A stretch of DNA of 13,865 bases from Candidatus Moraniibacteriota bacterium. GTDB lineage: Bacteria; Patescibacteriota; Minisyncoccia; Moranbacterales; UBA1568. The notes under the pieces are model-generated. The model saw nothing but the letters and a program-made list of their open reading frames with translations. It did not search any database and had not been told where the DNA came from. The DNA is taken from positions 1 through 13,865 of the forward strand of contig JAGOOJ010000012.1 in the NCBI GenBank assembly GCA_017992575.1, in the 5' to 3' direction. Shown one piece after another: positions 5,637 through 12,465 of this stretch; position 1 is the first letter of the stretch; each line of letters starts with the position of its first letter. Position numbers and translations under genes: made by a program.

Positions 5637-5707
5637 CCCCGTTAGAGAAAAGTCGCTGTAAGCAACTGAAGTTGCGCCAAAATAGTGGCGTTCTCCAGCG
5701 GGGTTGA
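5633..5707 (+). repeat. Long multibranched inverted repeat at the end of the peptidase gene
   Basis: CCCCGTTAGAGAA (5637-5649) pairs with TTCTCCAGCGGGG (5691-5703) at 12 of 13 positions. The stem extends outward through TTGA/TTGA (5633-5636 with 5704-5707) to 16 of 17. Inside sit two hairpins, GCAAC/GTTGC (5662-5675, loop TGAA) and CGCCA/TGGCG (5675-5690). The left arm contains the peptidase stop codon; the right arm supplies the -35 of the next promoter. There is no T-run, so it is not a classical terminator. It could be a transcript-end stabiliser, a regulatory RNA or a small mobile repeat. Confidence 0.6.
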
Positions 5708-5732
5708 CGAAGTCATGGAAAGAGGGTACAGT
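5704..5732 (+). promoter_or_regulatory. Sigma70-type promoter overlapping the inverted repeat
   Basis: TTGACG (5704-5709) and TACAGT (5727-5732) are 17 bp apart. Transcription would start near 5740, just before the small split gene at 5762-6098. The -35 lies in the right arm of the inverted repeat, so the repeat could influence promoter use. Confidence 0.5.
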
Positions 5733-5761
5733 ATTTTTTATGGAGCTTTACAAAAAAACTG

Positions 5762-6007
5762 ATGAAGCGAGCCTTTCTTCCGGAAGACTTTTTTGTTCTT
5801 CGGCGTCTTTTTGAGGAACGGCTCGGTTCATCTATCAGGGGGATGGAGGGGACTGTGAGCATAACTGTGAATGCAGGAGAGCGATTCAATGTGCAGGAGC
5901 GCGACGAGTGGAAAGAAAGAGCATCAAGCCCTGGCCAACCAGCGGCTGTTGGCACGTTTCGGGGTCGGCAAGGTGTCGAAGCCGGTTGCTTCCAAGGCGG
6001 CCAATGA
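5762..6007 (+). CDS. Small protein, probable N-terminal part of a frameshifted gene
   Basis: The open frame gives 81 residues. The first 50 look like a folded, charged helical protein (FFVLRRLFEERLG, then an ERDEWK segment), while the rest is Gly/Pro/Gln-rich and unlike coding sequence. The frame in phase +1 (stop at 6098) continues with KEHQALANQRLLARFG, which joins smoothly after EWK. This suggests one gene of roughly 110 residues with an indel or frameshift around 5910-5922, in an A-rich stretch. The SD is weak (GGAG 16 bases upstream) and a promoter precedes it. No family is recognised. Confidence 0.4.
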   Translation: MKRAFLPEDFFVLRRLFEERLGSSIRGMEGTVSITVNAGERFNVQERDEWKERASSPGQPAAVGTFRGRQGVEAGCFQGGQ

Positions 6008-6098
6008 CCAGGCGCCTGAGCCCGAGCAGACGGAAGGAACCCTTCCGAAGCAGAACAGACTGCGTCCGGTGACGCGTCAGCCCTATCGGCGACGCTAA
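5889..6098 (+). CDS. Small basic protein, or C-terminal part of a frameshifted gene
   Basis: The protein has 69 residues if started at ATG 5889, which has AGGAGAG seven bases upstream; ATG 5871 in the same frame lacks this. It is basic: a helical KEHQALANQRLLARFG segment, a Lys/Ala part, a Pro/Glu stretch (APEPEQTEG) and an Arg-rich C-terminus (RPVTRQPYRRR). It overlaps the frame at 5762-6007 and may be its true continuation. GC content is higher than in the surrounding genes, as in the left end of the window. A strong terminator follows 17 bp after the stop. No family or function is recognised. Confidence 0.5.
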   Translation: MCRSATSGKKEHQALANQRLLARFGVGKVSKPVASKAANDQAPEPEQTEGTLPKQNRLRPVTRQPYRRR

Positions 6099-6115
6099 GC
6101 GGCGGAACTGAGTGT

Positions 6116-6158
6116 GGGGCAGGGCTAGCATGACTGGCTTTGCCCCTTTTTCTTTTTT
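6116..6158 (+). terminator. Strong intrinsic terminator
   Basis: GGGGCAGGGCTAG (6116-6128) pairs with CTGGCTTTGCCCC (6134-6146) along all 13 positions (three or four G-U pairs) around loop CATGA, followed by TTTTTCTTTTTT. It ends the small GC-rich gene unit. Confidence 0.85.
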
Positions 6159-6177
6159 CAGAAACAGGAAAACACGC

Positions 6178-6183
6178 TATACT
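6178..6183 (+). promoter_or_regulatory. Probable -10 promoter element
   Basis: TATACT lies 30 bp before the start at 6214, after the terminator T-run. The only -35 candidate at 17 bp spacing is the poor TTTTCA at 6155-6160. The decamer GCTATACTAG around it recurs before the DedA gene at 8426-8435. Confidence 0.4.
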
Positions 6184-6213
6184 AGAGAGGTATAAATAGT
6201 AATATATGTGGGT

Positions 6214-6501
6214 ATGGGAATCTTTTCTAGCTTCTCTGCAAGTTCAAATAGTATCTCCCCGATGGAATTTCGTAACAAGGTACGATCTAATTTGAAGGAG
6301 CGAGGATTGTCACATCGTGATATTGAGCAACTCGAAAGCGTGGTGAAACTCTCGCTCGAAGAGTCAGGTACGCGACGCGGTCTGGATCGGCGTGAAGTCG
6401 ATCAGGCGGTAGTAGAGTTGCGACAGAATCGGAGCGCCCATGGGCTTTCTGATCACCAGATTGATATTACTGAGGAGGTTTTGAAAAAACACCTCTCGTA
6501 A
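6214..6501 (+). CDS. Small helical protein of unknown function
   Basis: The protein has 95 residues from ATG 6214; an in-frame GTG at 6208 would add two. No good SD is seen. A Ser-rich N-terminus is followed by charged amphipathic helices (FRNKVRSNLKERG, DIEQLESVVKLSLEE, DRREVDQAVVELRQN, DITEEVLKKHL). The pattern GLSHRDIEQL to GLDRREVDQA to GLSDHQIDIT suggests three repeats of a small helical unit. There is no signal peptide or membrane helix, so it is probably cytoplasmic. Its stop TAA overlaps the ATG of the metallopeptidase by one base (TAATG), so the two are coupled. No family is recognised. Confidence 0.75.
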   Translation: MGIFSSFSASSNSISPMEFRNKVRSNLKERGLSHRDIEQLESVVKLSLEESGTRRGLDRREVDQAVVELRQNRSAHGLSDHQIDITEEVLKKHLS

Positions 6502-7079
6502 TGAAACAGCAGTCACAGACAATTTTTTTGTCAGAAACGGTGTCGTGTAAAGTGAACAGAAGGAAACAATCGCGTCATATTCGTCTGACAGTACAGAGTG
6601 GTGGTCAGGTGATGCTCTCTCTCCCACAGCGTGTTTCTTTGGTTCAGGCCAAAGCGTTTTTGGCTGAAAAAAAAGAATGGATTTTGGAAGCGTATCATCG
6701 AGCACTCAATCAGTCACCCCGGCTTCTTTCACAAGGCGGAGCAGAGGAATACCGAGTATACAAGGAGCAGACTCGCCGGATGTTGATTGAGCGTGTGGGA
6801 AAATTCTGTCTGTTCTATGGCGTATCCTATCGGGGTCTCTCTGTCCGTAATCAGCACACTCGTTTTGGGAGTTGCTCGGCAAGTGGTCATCTTTCTTTCA
6901 ATTATCGGTTGATTTTTCTTCCGGAGTCACTCCTTGATTATGTGGTAGCACATGAAGTCTGTCATCTCCTAGAACTCAATCATTCCCAGAAATTTTGGGC
7001 TTTGGTGGCGCGGACGATTCCTGACTATCAAGAGAGAAAAAGGCAACTGCAAGCCTTTTCTCGGACTTTTTCATCTTAA
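6501..7079 (+). CDS. YgjP-like (DUF45) zinc metallopeptidase
   Basis: The protein has 192 residues and is complete. The C-terminal part carries HEVCHLLELNHSQKFW (151-166): the HExxH zinc motif (His151, Glu152, His155) and third ligand candidate His161. TRFGSCSASGHLSFNYRL (120-137) and LPESLLDYVVAHE are typical of the YgjP/WSS1-like metallopeptidase family, whose physiological role is poorly known; WSS1 relatives digest DNA-protein crosslinks. The N-terminal half (SRHIRLTVQSGGQVMLSLP) is the usual beta-rich part. No signal or membrane segment is seen, so it is cytoplasmic. It is translated with the helical protein before it, which may be a partner (inference). Confidence 0.9.
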   Translation: MKQQSQTIFLSETVSCKVNRRKQSRHIRLTVQSGGQVMLSLPQRVSLVQAKAFLAEKKEWILEAYHRALNQSPRLLSQGGAEEYRVYKEQTRRMLIERVGKFCLFYGVSYRGLSVRNQHTRFGSCSASGHLSFNYRLIFLPESLLDYVVAHEVCHLLELNHSQKFWALVARTIPDYQERKRQLQAFSRTFSS

Positions 7080-7094
7080 AAAACCTTGAGAGCA

Positions 7095-7123
7095 TTGACA
7101 ACGTTCGCTTTTTCTGATTTAAT
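7095..7123 (+). promoter_or_regulatory. Near-consensus sigma70 promoter for the helicase gene
   Basis: TTGACA (7095-7100), a 17-bp spacer and TTTAAT (7118-7123, five of six). Transcription would start near 7130, leaving a leader of about 80 nt before ATG 7211. This is the best promoter in the window and suggests strong expression. Confidence 0.75.
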
Positions 7124-7149
7124 GAAGTACTTACTTTAGATCCTTTGGG

Positions 7150-7190
7150 AGAATCCTTATTTCTCTATTGAAGGAGAGAAAGAAGATTCT
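7150..7190 (+). promoter_or_regulatory. Leader hairpin in the helicase mRNA
   Basis: AGAATC (7150-7155) pairs with GATTCT (7185-7190) and TTTCTCT (7160-7166) with AGAGAAA (7175-7181), giving a long two-part stem with loop ATTGAAGG. A purine-rich AAGGAGAG is held in the loop and upper stem, but no start codon follows at normal spacing; the gene starts 20 nt after the hairpin. It could control translation or mRNA stability, as leaders of cold-shock helicases do elsewhere (inference). Confidence 0.45.
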
Positions 7191-7210
7191 AACCAGTAAC
7201 ATTCAAAAGA

Positions 7211-8413
7211 ATGTTTAGTCGCAATCCGAGGGGCGCCTCTTCACGCCGTACCACCAGTGTTAATCGTTTCGGTCGACCGACACATGGTCGCAAGAAACGT
7301 CCCGCCGAACGAGAACTCGACTTCACCCAGTTTGTGAAGAAAGCTATCCTCACAACCGAAGTAGAAGTATACAATCCGAAGCACCGCTTTGCCGATTTTG
7401 AGATACACAGCAAGTTGAAAGCCAATGTGGCTGCCAAGGGGTATGTCCACCCGACTCCGATTCAGGACGGGGTAATCCCTCATATTCTCGAAGGACGAGA
7501 TGTGATTGGTATTGCCAACACCGGAACCGGCAAGACCGCTGCTTTTTTGTTGCCCCTCATTCACAAAACGTTTAAGCACAAGACTGAAAAAGTATTGATC
7601 ATCGTTCCAACTCGAGAGCTTGCTCTCCAAATCGAGGATGAACTGCGAGTATTCTCTCGCGGATCAGGACTGAATTCGGCCCTGTGTATCGGGGGAGCAC
7701 ATATTGCTGAACAGCTTCGTAGCCTCGCTCGCAACCCAAGCTTTGTTATCGGAACGCCAGGGCGTTTGAAAGACTTGATTGAGCGCAAGAAACTTGATTT
7801 GTCCGGATTCGGCAATATCGTCTTGGATGAAGTTGATCGGATGCTTGATATGGGATTCATCAATGACATCAAATATCTGGTAGCACTCATGCAGTCACCA
7901 CGCCAGTCACTTTTTTTCTCTGCTACGATGCCTCGTGAAATCGCAGAGTTGGCCAAGAAGTTTTTGAATGATCCGGTGACGATTGCTATTAAATCACGAG
8001 CAACTTCAGAAAATGTCGATCAGGACATCGTGCATGTTGCGCCCCGTGAGGACAAACTCGAAGTGCTTCATAATCTCCTGCTCAAGCCGGAGTTTCAGAA
8101 GGTGCTTATTTTTGGACGGACGAAGCATGGTGTTGATAAACTGGCTCATCGTCTCGAAGATCGTGGGTTCAAAGCGGACTCTATTCATGGAGATAAATCA
8201 CAGTCACAGCGCCAGCGAGCACTGCGTCGATTCAGTCAGGATGAAATTTCGATTTTAGTGGCGACGGATGTGGCGGCTCGGGGACTGGATATTCCGGATG
8301 TCACTCACGTCATCAATTACGAACTCCCAGAAAACTACGAAGACTATATCCATCGTATCGGTCGTACCGGTCGAGGGAACAAAAAGGGGAACGCCCTAAC
8401 CTTCATCAACTAG
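7211..8413 (+). CDS. DEAD-box ATP-dependent RNA helicase
   Basis: The protein has 400 residues. It has a basic N-terminal tail (1-45), then all helicase motifs in order: Q motif PTPIQ (81-85), Walker A ANTGTGKT (102-109), PTREL (133-137), TPGR (182-185), DEVD (206-209) in place of DEAD, SAT (237-239), ATDVAARGLDI (351-361) and HRIGRTGR (381-388). It ends 12 residues after motif VI with no C-terminal RNA-binding extension, a minimal form. It unwinds short RNA duplexes, likely in ribosome assembly, RNA decay or cold adaptation. ATG 7211 has no close SD. The gene is transcribed from its own promoter at 7095 through a structured leader. Confidence 0.93.
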   Translation: MFSRNPRGASSRRTTSVNRFGRPTHGRKKRPAERELDFTQFVKKAILTTEVEVYNPKHRFADFEIHSKLKANVAAKGYVHPTPIQDGVIPHILEGRDVIGIANTGTGKTAAFLLPLIHKTFKHKTEKVLIIVPTRELALQIEDELRVFSRGSGLNSALCIGGAHIAEQLRSLARNPSFVIGTPGRLKDLIERKKLDLSGFGNIVLDEVDRMLDMGFINDIKYLVALMQSPRQSLFFSATMPREIAELAKKFLNDPVTIAIKSRATSENVDQDIVHVAPREDKLEVLHNLLLKPEFQKVLIFGRTKHGVDKLAHRLEDRGFKADSIHGDKSQSQRQRALRRFSQDEISILVATDVAARGLDIPDVTHVINYELPENYEDYIHRIGRTGRGNKKGNALTFIN

Positions 8414-8424
8414 TATTGGAAAGA

Positions 8425-8433
8425 TGCTATACT
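8425..8433 (+). promoter_or_regulatory. Extended -10 promoter before the DedA gene
   Basis: TGCTATACT matches the extended -10 form TGnTATAAT at all but one base, 12 bp after the helicase stop. No convincing -35 is seen, as expected for this class. The transcript would have a leader of about 24 nt. Confidence 0.5.
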
Positions 8434-8462
8434 AGCAGTGCCTGATAATAGGTTTTTTTACT

Positions 8463-9152
8463 ATGCATTTTCTCGCTACAATAGAACACTTTGTTCGATA
8501 TTATGCTTTTCATATGCCTCTCGAGGCGTTTGTGTTTTTTGGTTCTTTTTTGGAAGAAGTGCTCAGTCCTATCCCATCGGCACTCATCATGGGCACGGCC
8601 GGATCACTTGCTTTGATGCAGGGAGACCCGTGGTGGTATCTGTTTTTCTTAGCAGTGATAGGTAACCTCGGTAAGACCTTGGGTGCGTGGTTTTATTATT
8701 TTGTCGGTGATAAATTGGAGGATTTTTTTATGCCCAAGGCCACGAGCTGGTTTGGGGTGAGGCATGAAGACCTCCAAAATATTGGTAAGCGTTTCGTGGG
8801 TCATCACTGGAAAGACGGCGGGGTGTTATTTCTTCTCCGGCTTCTTCCTCCCTTTCCGACTACTCCGGTTTCGCTGGTGGCCGGTATGATCAAGATGGAT
8901 CTACGAGTGTTCCTTCTCGCTACCTATGCTGGAAATTTTTTCAAGGACTTGGTCTATTTATATATCGGGTATGCTGGTTTGGCGAAATTTCATACGCTGT
9001 GGCGCTCGATTGATCACATGAAAATGTTTGTCGATGGTGCGCTCGCATTGGCTATAGCCGTCCTCCTTTTTGTGCTCTTTACTGAGCGCGGTCGTGGTCG
9101 TGTGCTCTACCATGATTTTTGCCGGCGCGTGGCAGGATGGTTTCGTTCCTAA
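8463..9152 (+). CDS. DedA/VTT-family membrane protein
   Basis: The protein has 229 residues with several membrane segments (about 20-50, 55-82, 118-140, 148-172 and 188-207). Family signatures are visible: FGSFLEEVLSPIPSALIMG (26-44), with the acidic pair and Pro residues of the re-entrant loop, GNLGKTLGAWFYYFVG (67-82) and LLRLLPPFPTTPVSLVAG (124-141), with the conserved Arg and Pro. DedA proteins are membrane carriers, several shown to flip undecaprenyl phosphate or phosphatidylethanolamine and to depend on the proton gradient. The C-terminus is basic and cytoplasmic. No clear SD precedes the start. uvrB begins 24 bp after the stop, probably on the same transcript, without obvious functional link. 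Confidence 0.88.
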   Translation: MHFLATIEHFVRYYAFHMPLEAFVFFGSFLEEVLSPIPSALIMGTAGSLALMQGDPWWYLFFLAVIGNLGKTLGAWFYYFVGDKLEDFFMPKATSWFGVRHEDLQNIGKRFVGHHWKDGGVLFLLRLLPPFPTTPVSLVAGMIKMDLRVFLLATYAGNFFKDLVYLYIGYAGLAKFHTLWRSIDHMKMFVDGALALAIAVLLFVLFTERGRGRVLYHDFCRRVAGWFRS

Positions 9153-9176
9153 ATTCTCGTTACCACATTTCTATTT

Positions 9177-11228
9177 ATGAGTGTTTTCCAACTGCAAGCT
9201 TCGTGGGAGCCGGCCGGCGATCAGCCGAGTGCTATCGGTCTCCTTCATAAGGGGCTTCGGGACCATAAACGTTTTCAAACACTTCTCGGGGTGACTGGGT
9301 CCGGGAAAACGTTCACTATGGCCAATGTCATTGCCCAGAATAACCAGCCAACGTTGGTTATTGCTCATAACAAAACGCTCGCTGCTCAGCTGGCTCAGGA
9401 ATACCAACAGTTTTTTCCGGATCATGCGGTGCACTATTTTGTTTCGTATTATGATTACTACCAGCCGGAAGCCTATATGCCGGCCTCCGATACCTATATT
9501 GAAAAGGATGCTCAGATCAATGCGGAGATTGATCGGTTGCGTCATGCTTCCACGCAGGCGTTGCTTACCCGCAAGGACGTCATTATCGTGGCTTCGGTAT
9601 CCTGCATTTACGGCTTAGGGAGCCCGGAGGAGTACAAAAAAGAAAATATGCATTTGGAAGTGGGTATGGCGTTGACCCGAACGGAACTACTCCATCGATT
9701 AGTGGCTATCTTTTTTGAACGGACCAACGCCGATTTGGCGCCGGGTCAGTTTCGGAGTCTGGGCAACCGTGTTGAAATTATGCCTATTTCTGAGAAGTTT
9801 ATTTACTTGCTCGAAATTATCGGGGGAAAAATTGGCAGTATTACTAAAATTGATCCGGTATCACAGAAGATATTGGGGACGCTGGAACGAATATTTTTGT
9901 TTCCGGCCAAACATTTTATTACCGACAAAGATCAGAAGGATCGGGCGCTGGCTTCTATTCGGATTGAGCTGGCAGACCGTCTGAAGGAAATGGAACAGCA
10001 AGGAAAGCTACTCGAAGTGGAACGTTTGAAACGACGCGCCCAGTACGATCTTGCCATGATGGAGGAGATCGGATACTGCAATGGTATCGAGAATTACTCA
10101 CGTCATCTTTCAGGAAAGCTCCCGGGTGAGCCACCAGAGACACTCCTAGCCTATTTCCCTCATACTGCTGATGGAAAGCCAGACTTCCTCACTATTATTG
10201 ATGAGTCGCATGTGACGCTTCCACAATTACGAGGTATGTACGCTGGTGATCAGTCTCGCAAAAAAACTTTGGTAGAGTATGGTTTCCGTTTACCGTCAGC
10301 ACTCGATAACCGACCATTGCGTTACGAAGAATTTCTTGAACGGGTAGGACCAGTTATCTTTACTTCAGCGACACCGGCAGAGTATGAACGCACGGTGAGT
10401 ACCCAGATTGTTGAGCAGGTTATTCGTCCGACGGGGCTTCTGGATCCAGAAGTAGCGGTTATGCCGATTCATGAGAAGGGTGAATACCCTGGGCAAATCG
10501 GACATTTTATCGGGGAAACCTTGAAAGAGATAGAAAAGGGCGGACGAGTAATCGCAACGACATTGACCAAAAAGATGGCCGAAGACCTCTCGGTGTATCT
10601 GAAAGAAAAAAATGTGAAAGCAGAATATCTGCATAGTGATGTGAAAACGATTGATCGTATCAAAATTTTGACGGCTTTTCGAAAAGGGGAGTTTGATTGT
10701 ATCGTGGGAGTGAACCTATTACGGGAAGGACTTGATTTACCAGAAGTGACATTTATTGGTGTCCTTGATGCTGACAAGGAGGGATTCCTTCGTTCCGAAA
10801 CATCACTCATTCAGATTATCGGCCGGGCAGCTCGCAATGCGGCTGGTCGAGTGGTGTTGTATGCTGAGTCTGTGACCGAGTCGATGCGTCGTTCGATGGG
10901 TGAAACCAATCGTCGTCGTACGCTCCAAATAGCCTATAACACGGAGCATGGTATCACTCCACAAACGATCAAAAAGAAAATCCATGACATTACTGAATCC
11001 ATGGAAAGTGATCACGATAAGGCAGTGCTGGCCAATATGGTATTGGATCAGGAAATTTTTGCCAAAGAGCCGGATAAGCTCATTCGTTTGAAAGAAGAAG
11101 AAATGGAAGCTGCTGTCAAGATTCTTGATTTTGAAACGGCGGCGATTCTTCGCGATGAAATTCGTGGCCTGGAAGAATCGATAGGAGGCAAAAAAAAGAA
11201 ACGGGCTGTTCGCTCCCGGATGTTTTGA
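9177..11228 (+). CDS. uvrB: UvrABC system protein B (excinuclease subunit B)
   Basis: The protein has 683 residues and is complete. UvrB receives damaged DNA from UvrA, verifies the lesion using ATP and recruits UvrC for incision in nucleotide excision repair. Walker A is GVTGSGKT (38-45). The damage-probing beta-hairpin follows at about 91-111 (YYDYYQPEAYMPASDTYIEK). DESH (342-345) is helicase motif II and FTSATPAEYE (395-404) motif III. The late motifs NLLREGLDLPEV and QIIGRAARN are present. The C-terminal UVR helix pair (about 636-672, EEEMEAAVKILDFETAAILRDEI) that binds UvrC is also there. Length and motif order are normal. It starts without an SD shortly after the DedA gene. uvrA lies on the same strand 2.4 kb downstream, with four genes between. 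Confidence 0.98.
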   Translation: MSVFQLQASWEPAGDQPSAIGLLHKGLRDHKRFQTLLGVTGSGKTFTMANVIAQNNQPTLVIAHNKTLAAQLAQEYQQFFPDHAVHYFVSYYDYYQPEAYMPASDTYIEKDAQINAEIDRLRHASTQALLTRKDVIIVASVSCIYGLGSPEEYKKENMHLEVGMALTRTELLHRLVAIFFERTNADLAPGQFRSLGNRVEIMPISEKFIYLLEIIGGKIGSITKIDPVSQKILGTLERIFLFPAKHFITDKDQKDRALASIRIELADRLKEMEQQGKLLEVERLKRRAQYDLAMMEEIGYCNGIENYSRHLSGKLPGEPPETLLAYFPHTADGKPDFLTIIDESHVTLPQLRGMYAGDQSRKKTLVEYGFRLPSALDNRPLRYEEFLERVGPVIFTSATPAEYERTVSTQIVEQVIRPTGLLDPEVAVMPIHEKGEYPGQIGHFIGETLKEIEKGGRVIATTLTKKMAEDLSVYLKEKNVKAEYLHSDVKTIDRIKILTAFRKGEFDCIVGVNLLREGLDLPEVTFIGVLDADKEGFLRSETSLIQIIGRAARNAAGRVVLYAESVTESMRRSMGETNRRRTLQIAYNTEHGITPQTIKKKIHDITESMESDHDKAVLANMVLDQEIFAKEPDKLIRLKEEEMEAAVKILDFETAAILRDEIRGLEESIGGKKKKRAVRSRMF

Positions 11229-11248
11229 AAGAGGGCGTTTTTTGATTA

Positions 11249-11257
11249 TGGTATGAT
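11249..11257 (+). promoter_or_regulatory. Extended -10 promoter
   Basis: TGGTATGAT fits TGnTATAAT with one mismatch, 21 bp after the uvrB stop. Transcription would begin near 11264, just before the palindrome at 11272, and would serve the two surface-protein genes that follow. No -35 is recognisable. Confidence 0.5.
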
Positions 11258-11271
11258 AGGTGAGGTAGGTA

Positions 11272-11291
11272 TTTACTTGATAATAAGTAAA
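11272..11291 (+). promoter_or_regulatory. Palindrome in the leader, possible operator or hairpin
   Basis: TTTACTT (11272-11278) and AAGTAAA (11285-11291) are perfect inverted copies around GATAAT. The site lies just downstream of the predicted transcription start and 12 bp before ATG 11304. It could be a repressor site or a weak RNA hairpin covering the start region. Confidence 0.4.
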
Positions 11292-11303
11292 CAGAGACTC
11301 GTT

Positions 11304-11615
11304 ATGACAAAAAAACAGATTCTTGTCGTCCTGGGGATTGCGGTCTTGGTTCTCGTTGCTGTAGTGGTTGTTTCGCAGATGAAGAACACACAGAGTGTTC
11401 CAGTATCAGAAGGCGACTATCAGCCAGTGACACGTAAAGACACCATGGTGCCGGTGCCAGAAAAACTTGAGGACATGACGACAACGATGACGACTGAGTC
11501 AGCTGATGATTTTTCTGCACTCGATGAAGAGGTTGCAGGAGCCGAAGCAGAGATTGATATTGATAGCGAGAGCGTAATCAATTTAGGAACTTCTTATGAT
11601 GAAAATAGCTTTTAA
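11304..11615 (+). CDS. Membrane-anchored acidic protein of unknown function
   Basis: The protein has 103 residues from ATG 11304; the frame is open back to 11253, but that start falls inside the promoter. A positive MTKKQ start and a very hydrophobic helix (about 5-24, Val/Leu-rich) anchor it. The remaining 80 residues are acidic and low in complexity, with Thr/Met-rich (EDMTTTMTTESADD) and Asp/Glu/Ala-rich (EEVAGAEAEIDIDSES) parts, probably extended and outside the cell. It overlaps the next gene by 20 bp, so the two products are made together and may work together. It could be a lipid- or wall-facing spacer protein; no family is recognised. Confidence 0.72.
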   Translation: MTKKQILVVLGIAVLVLVAVVVVSQMKNTQSVPVSEGDYQPVTRKDTMVPVPEKLEDMTTTMTTESADDFSALDEEVAGAEAEIDIDSESVINLGTSYDENSF

Positions 11616-12465
11616 ACTTCGTTTTGTGAATAGGGTAGTTTCTGTATTGAGTATGACCGCACTGGTGATGCCGATGATGGTATCAGCTGCGACGTCACAG
11701 GAAGATCGCACCAATCGTCAGGCAGAGCGTCAGACAGAGCGGGCTGCTGCTATGGAAGAACGTCAAGAAAATCGTGAGGCTAAAAAAGAGGAGATGCAGG
11801 ATAAGCGTCAAGAGTTGTTCTGCAGTAACTTTGCTGATCATGCTACTGCCATCGCTACCAAGATGAAAGAGCGAAAGGATGCTTTTGAAGATCGTAAAAC
11901 GAATCGAGCAGGAACGGTTGATGAAAATCGTGATAATCGGGACGGAAAGCTAGAGGATAAGCGTTCTCTCGCCGATGAGCGCCGAAGTGAGATGTACGCC
12001 AAACTTGAGGACAAGGCAGATACGGATGCCAAAAAAGCAGCCGTAGACACCTTTAAAAAAACTATTGAAACAGCGGTAGATGTACGGCGTGATGCGGTAA
12101 ACACAGCTATTGCAGATTTTCGAACTGGTGCTGATGCCGCAGCTGCTACTCGCGTAGATGATGTACAGGCTATGGCTGATGCATTCACCAAAGCAGTAAA
12201 CGCTGCTGTTGAAAAGGCCAAGAGTGACTGTGCAAGTGGGGCTACTCCTGCTACCGTACGTACTCATTTCCAATCAGCACTCAAAGTGGCGCGAGAGAAT
12301 TTGCAGGCAGATAGAACTGCTTCCGAAAAACTGAAAACGCAAATACAAGTACTGGCCGATGCACGAAAAGTATCAGTTGAAAAAGCTATCAGCAGTTTTA
12401 AAGTGACACTGGAGCTCGCTAAAGGTGAATTGAAAAAAGCATTTGGTAATGGGGCTACTCTCTAA
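11596..12465 (+). CDS. Secreted helical coiled-coil protein of unknown function
   Basis: The protein has 289 residues. AGGA lies seven bases before ATG 11596. A signal peptide covers about 1-31 (basic FKLRFVNR, hydrophobic core, VSA-A). Residues 33-75 are a Gln/Glu/Arg-rich repeat-like helix (QEDRTNRQAERQTERAA) and 85-280 are almost wholly alpha-helical, Ala/Lys/Asp/Glu-rich, compatible with a long coiled-coil or spectrin-like bundle. Only two cysteines remain, Cys76 and Cys212, which could form a disulfide outside the cell. There is no enzyme motif and no C-terminal anchor. It overlaps the acidic anchored protein gene upstream, whose product may hold it at the surface (inference). Confidence 0.78.
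   Translation: MMKIAFKLRFVNRVVSVLSMTALVMPMMVSAATSQEDRTNRQAERQTERAAAMEERQENREAKKEEMQDKRQELFCSNFADHATAIATKMKERKDAFEDRKTNRAGTVDENRDNRDGKLEDKRSLADERRSEMYAKLEDKADTDAKKAAVDTFKKTIETAVDVRRDAVNTAIADFRTGADAAAATRVDDVQAMADAFTKAVNAAVEKAKSDCASGATPATVRTHFQSALKVARENLQADRTASEKLKTQIQVLADARKVSVEKAISSFKVTLELAKGELKKAFGNGATL

Noticed and set aside
654..5662. Nine-base match CGCTGTAAG at 665-673 and 5654-5662, both beside hairpins
   Set aside because: Too short to exclude chance, and the surrounding sequences do not align.
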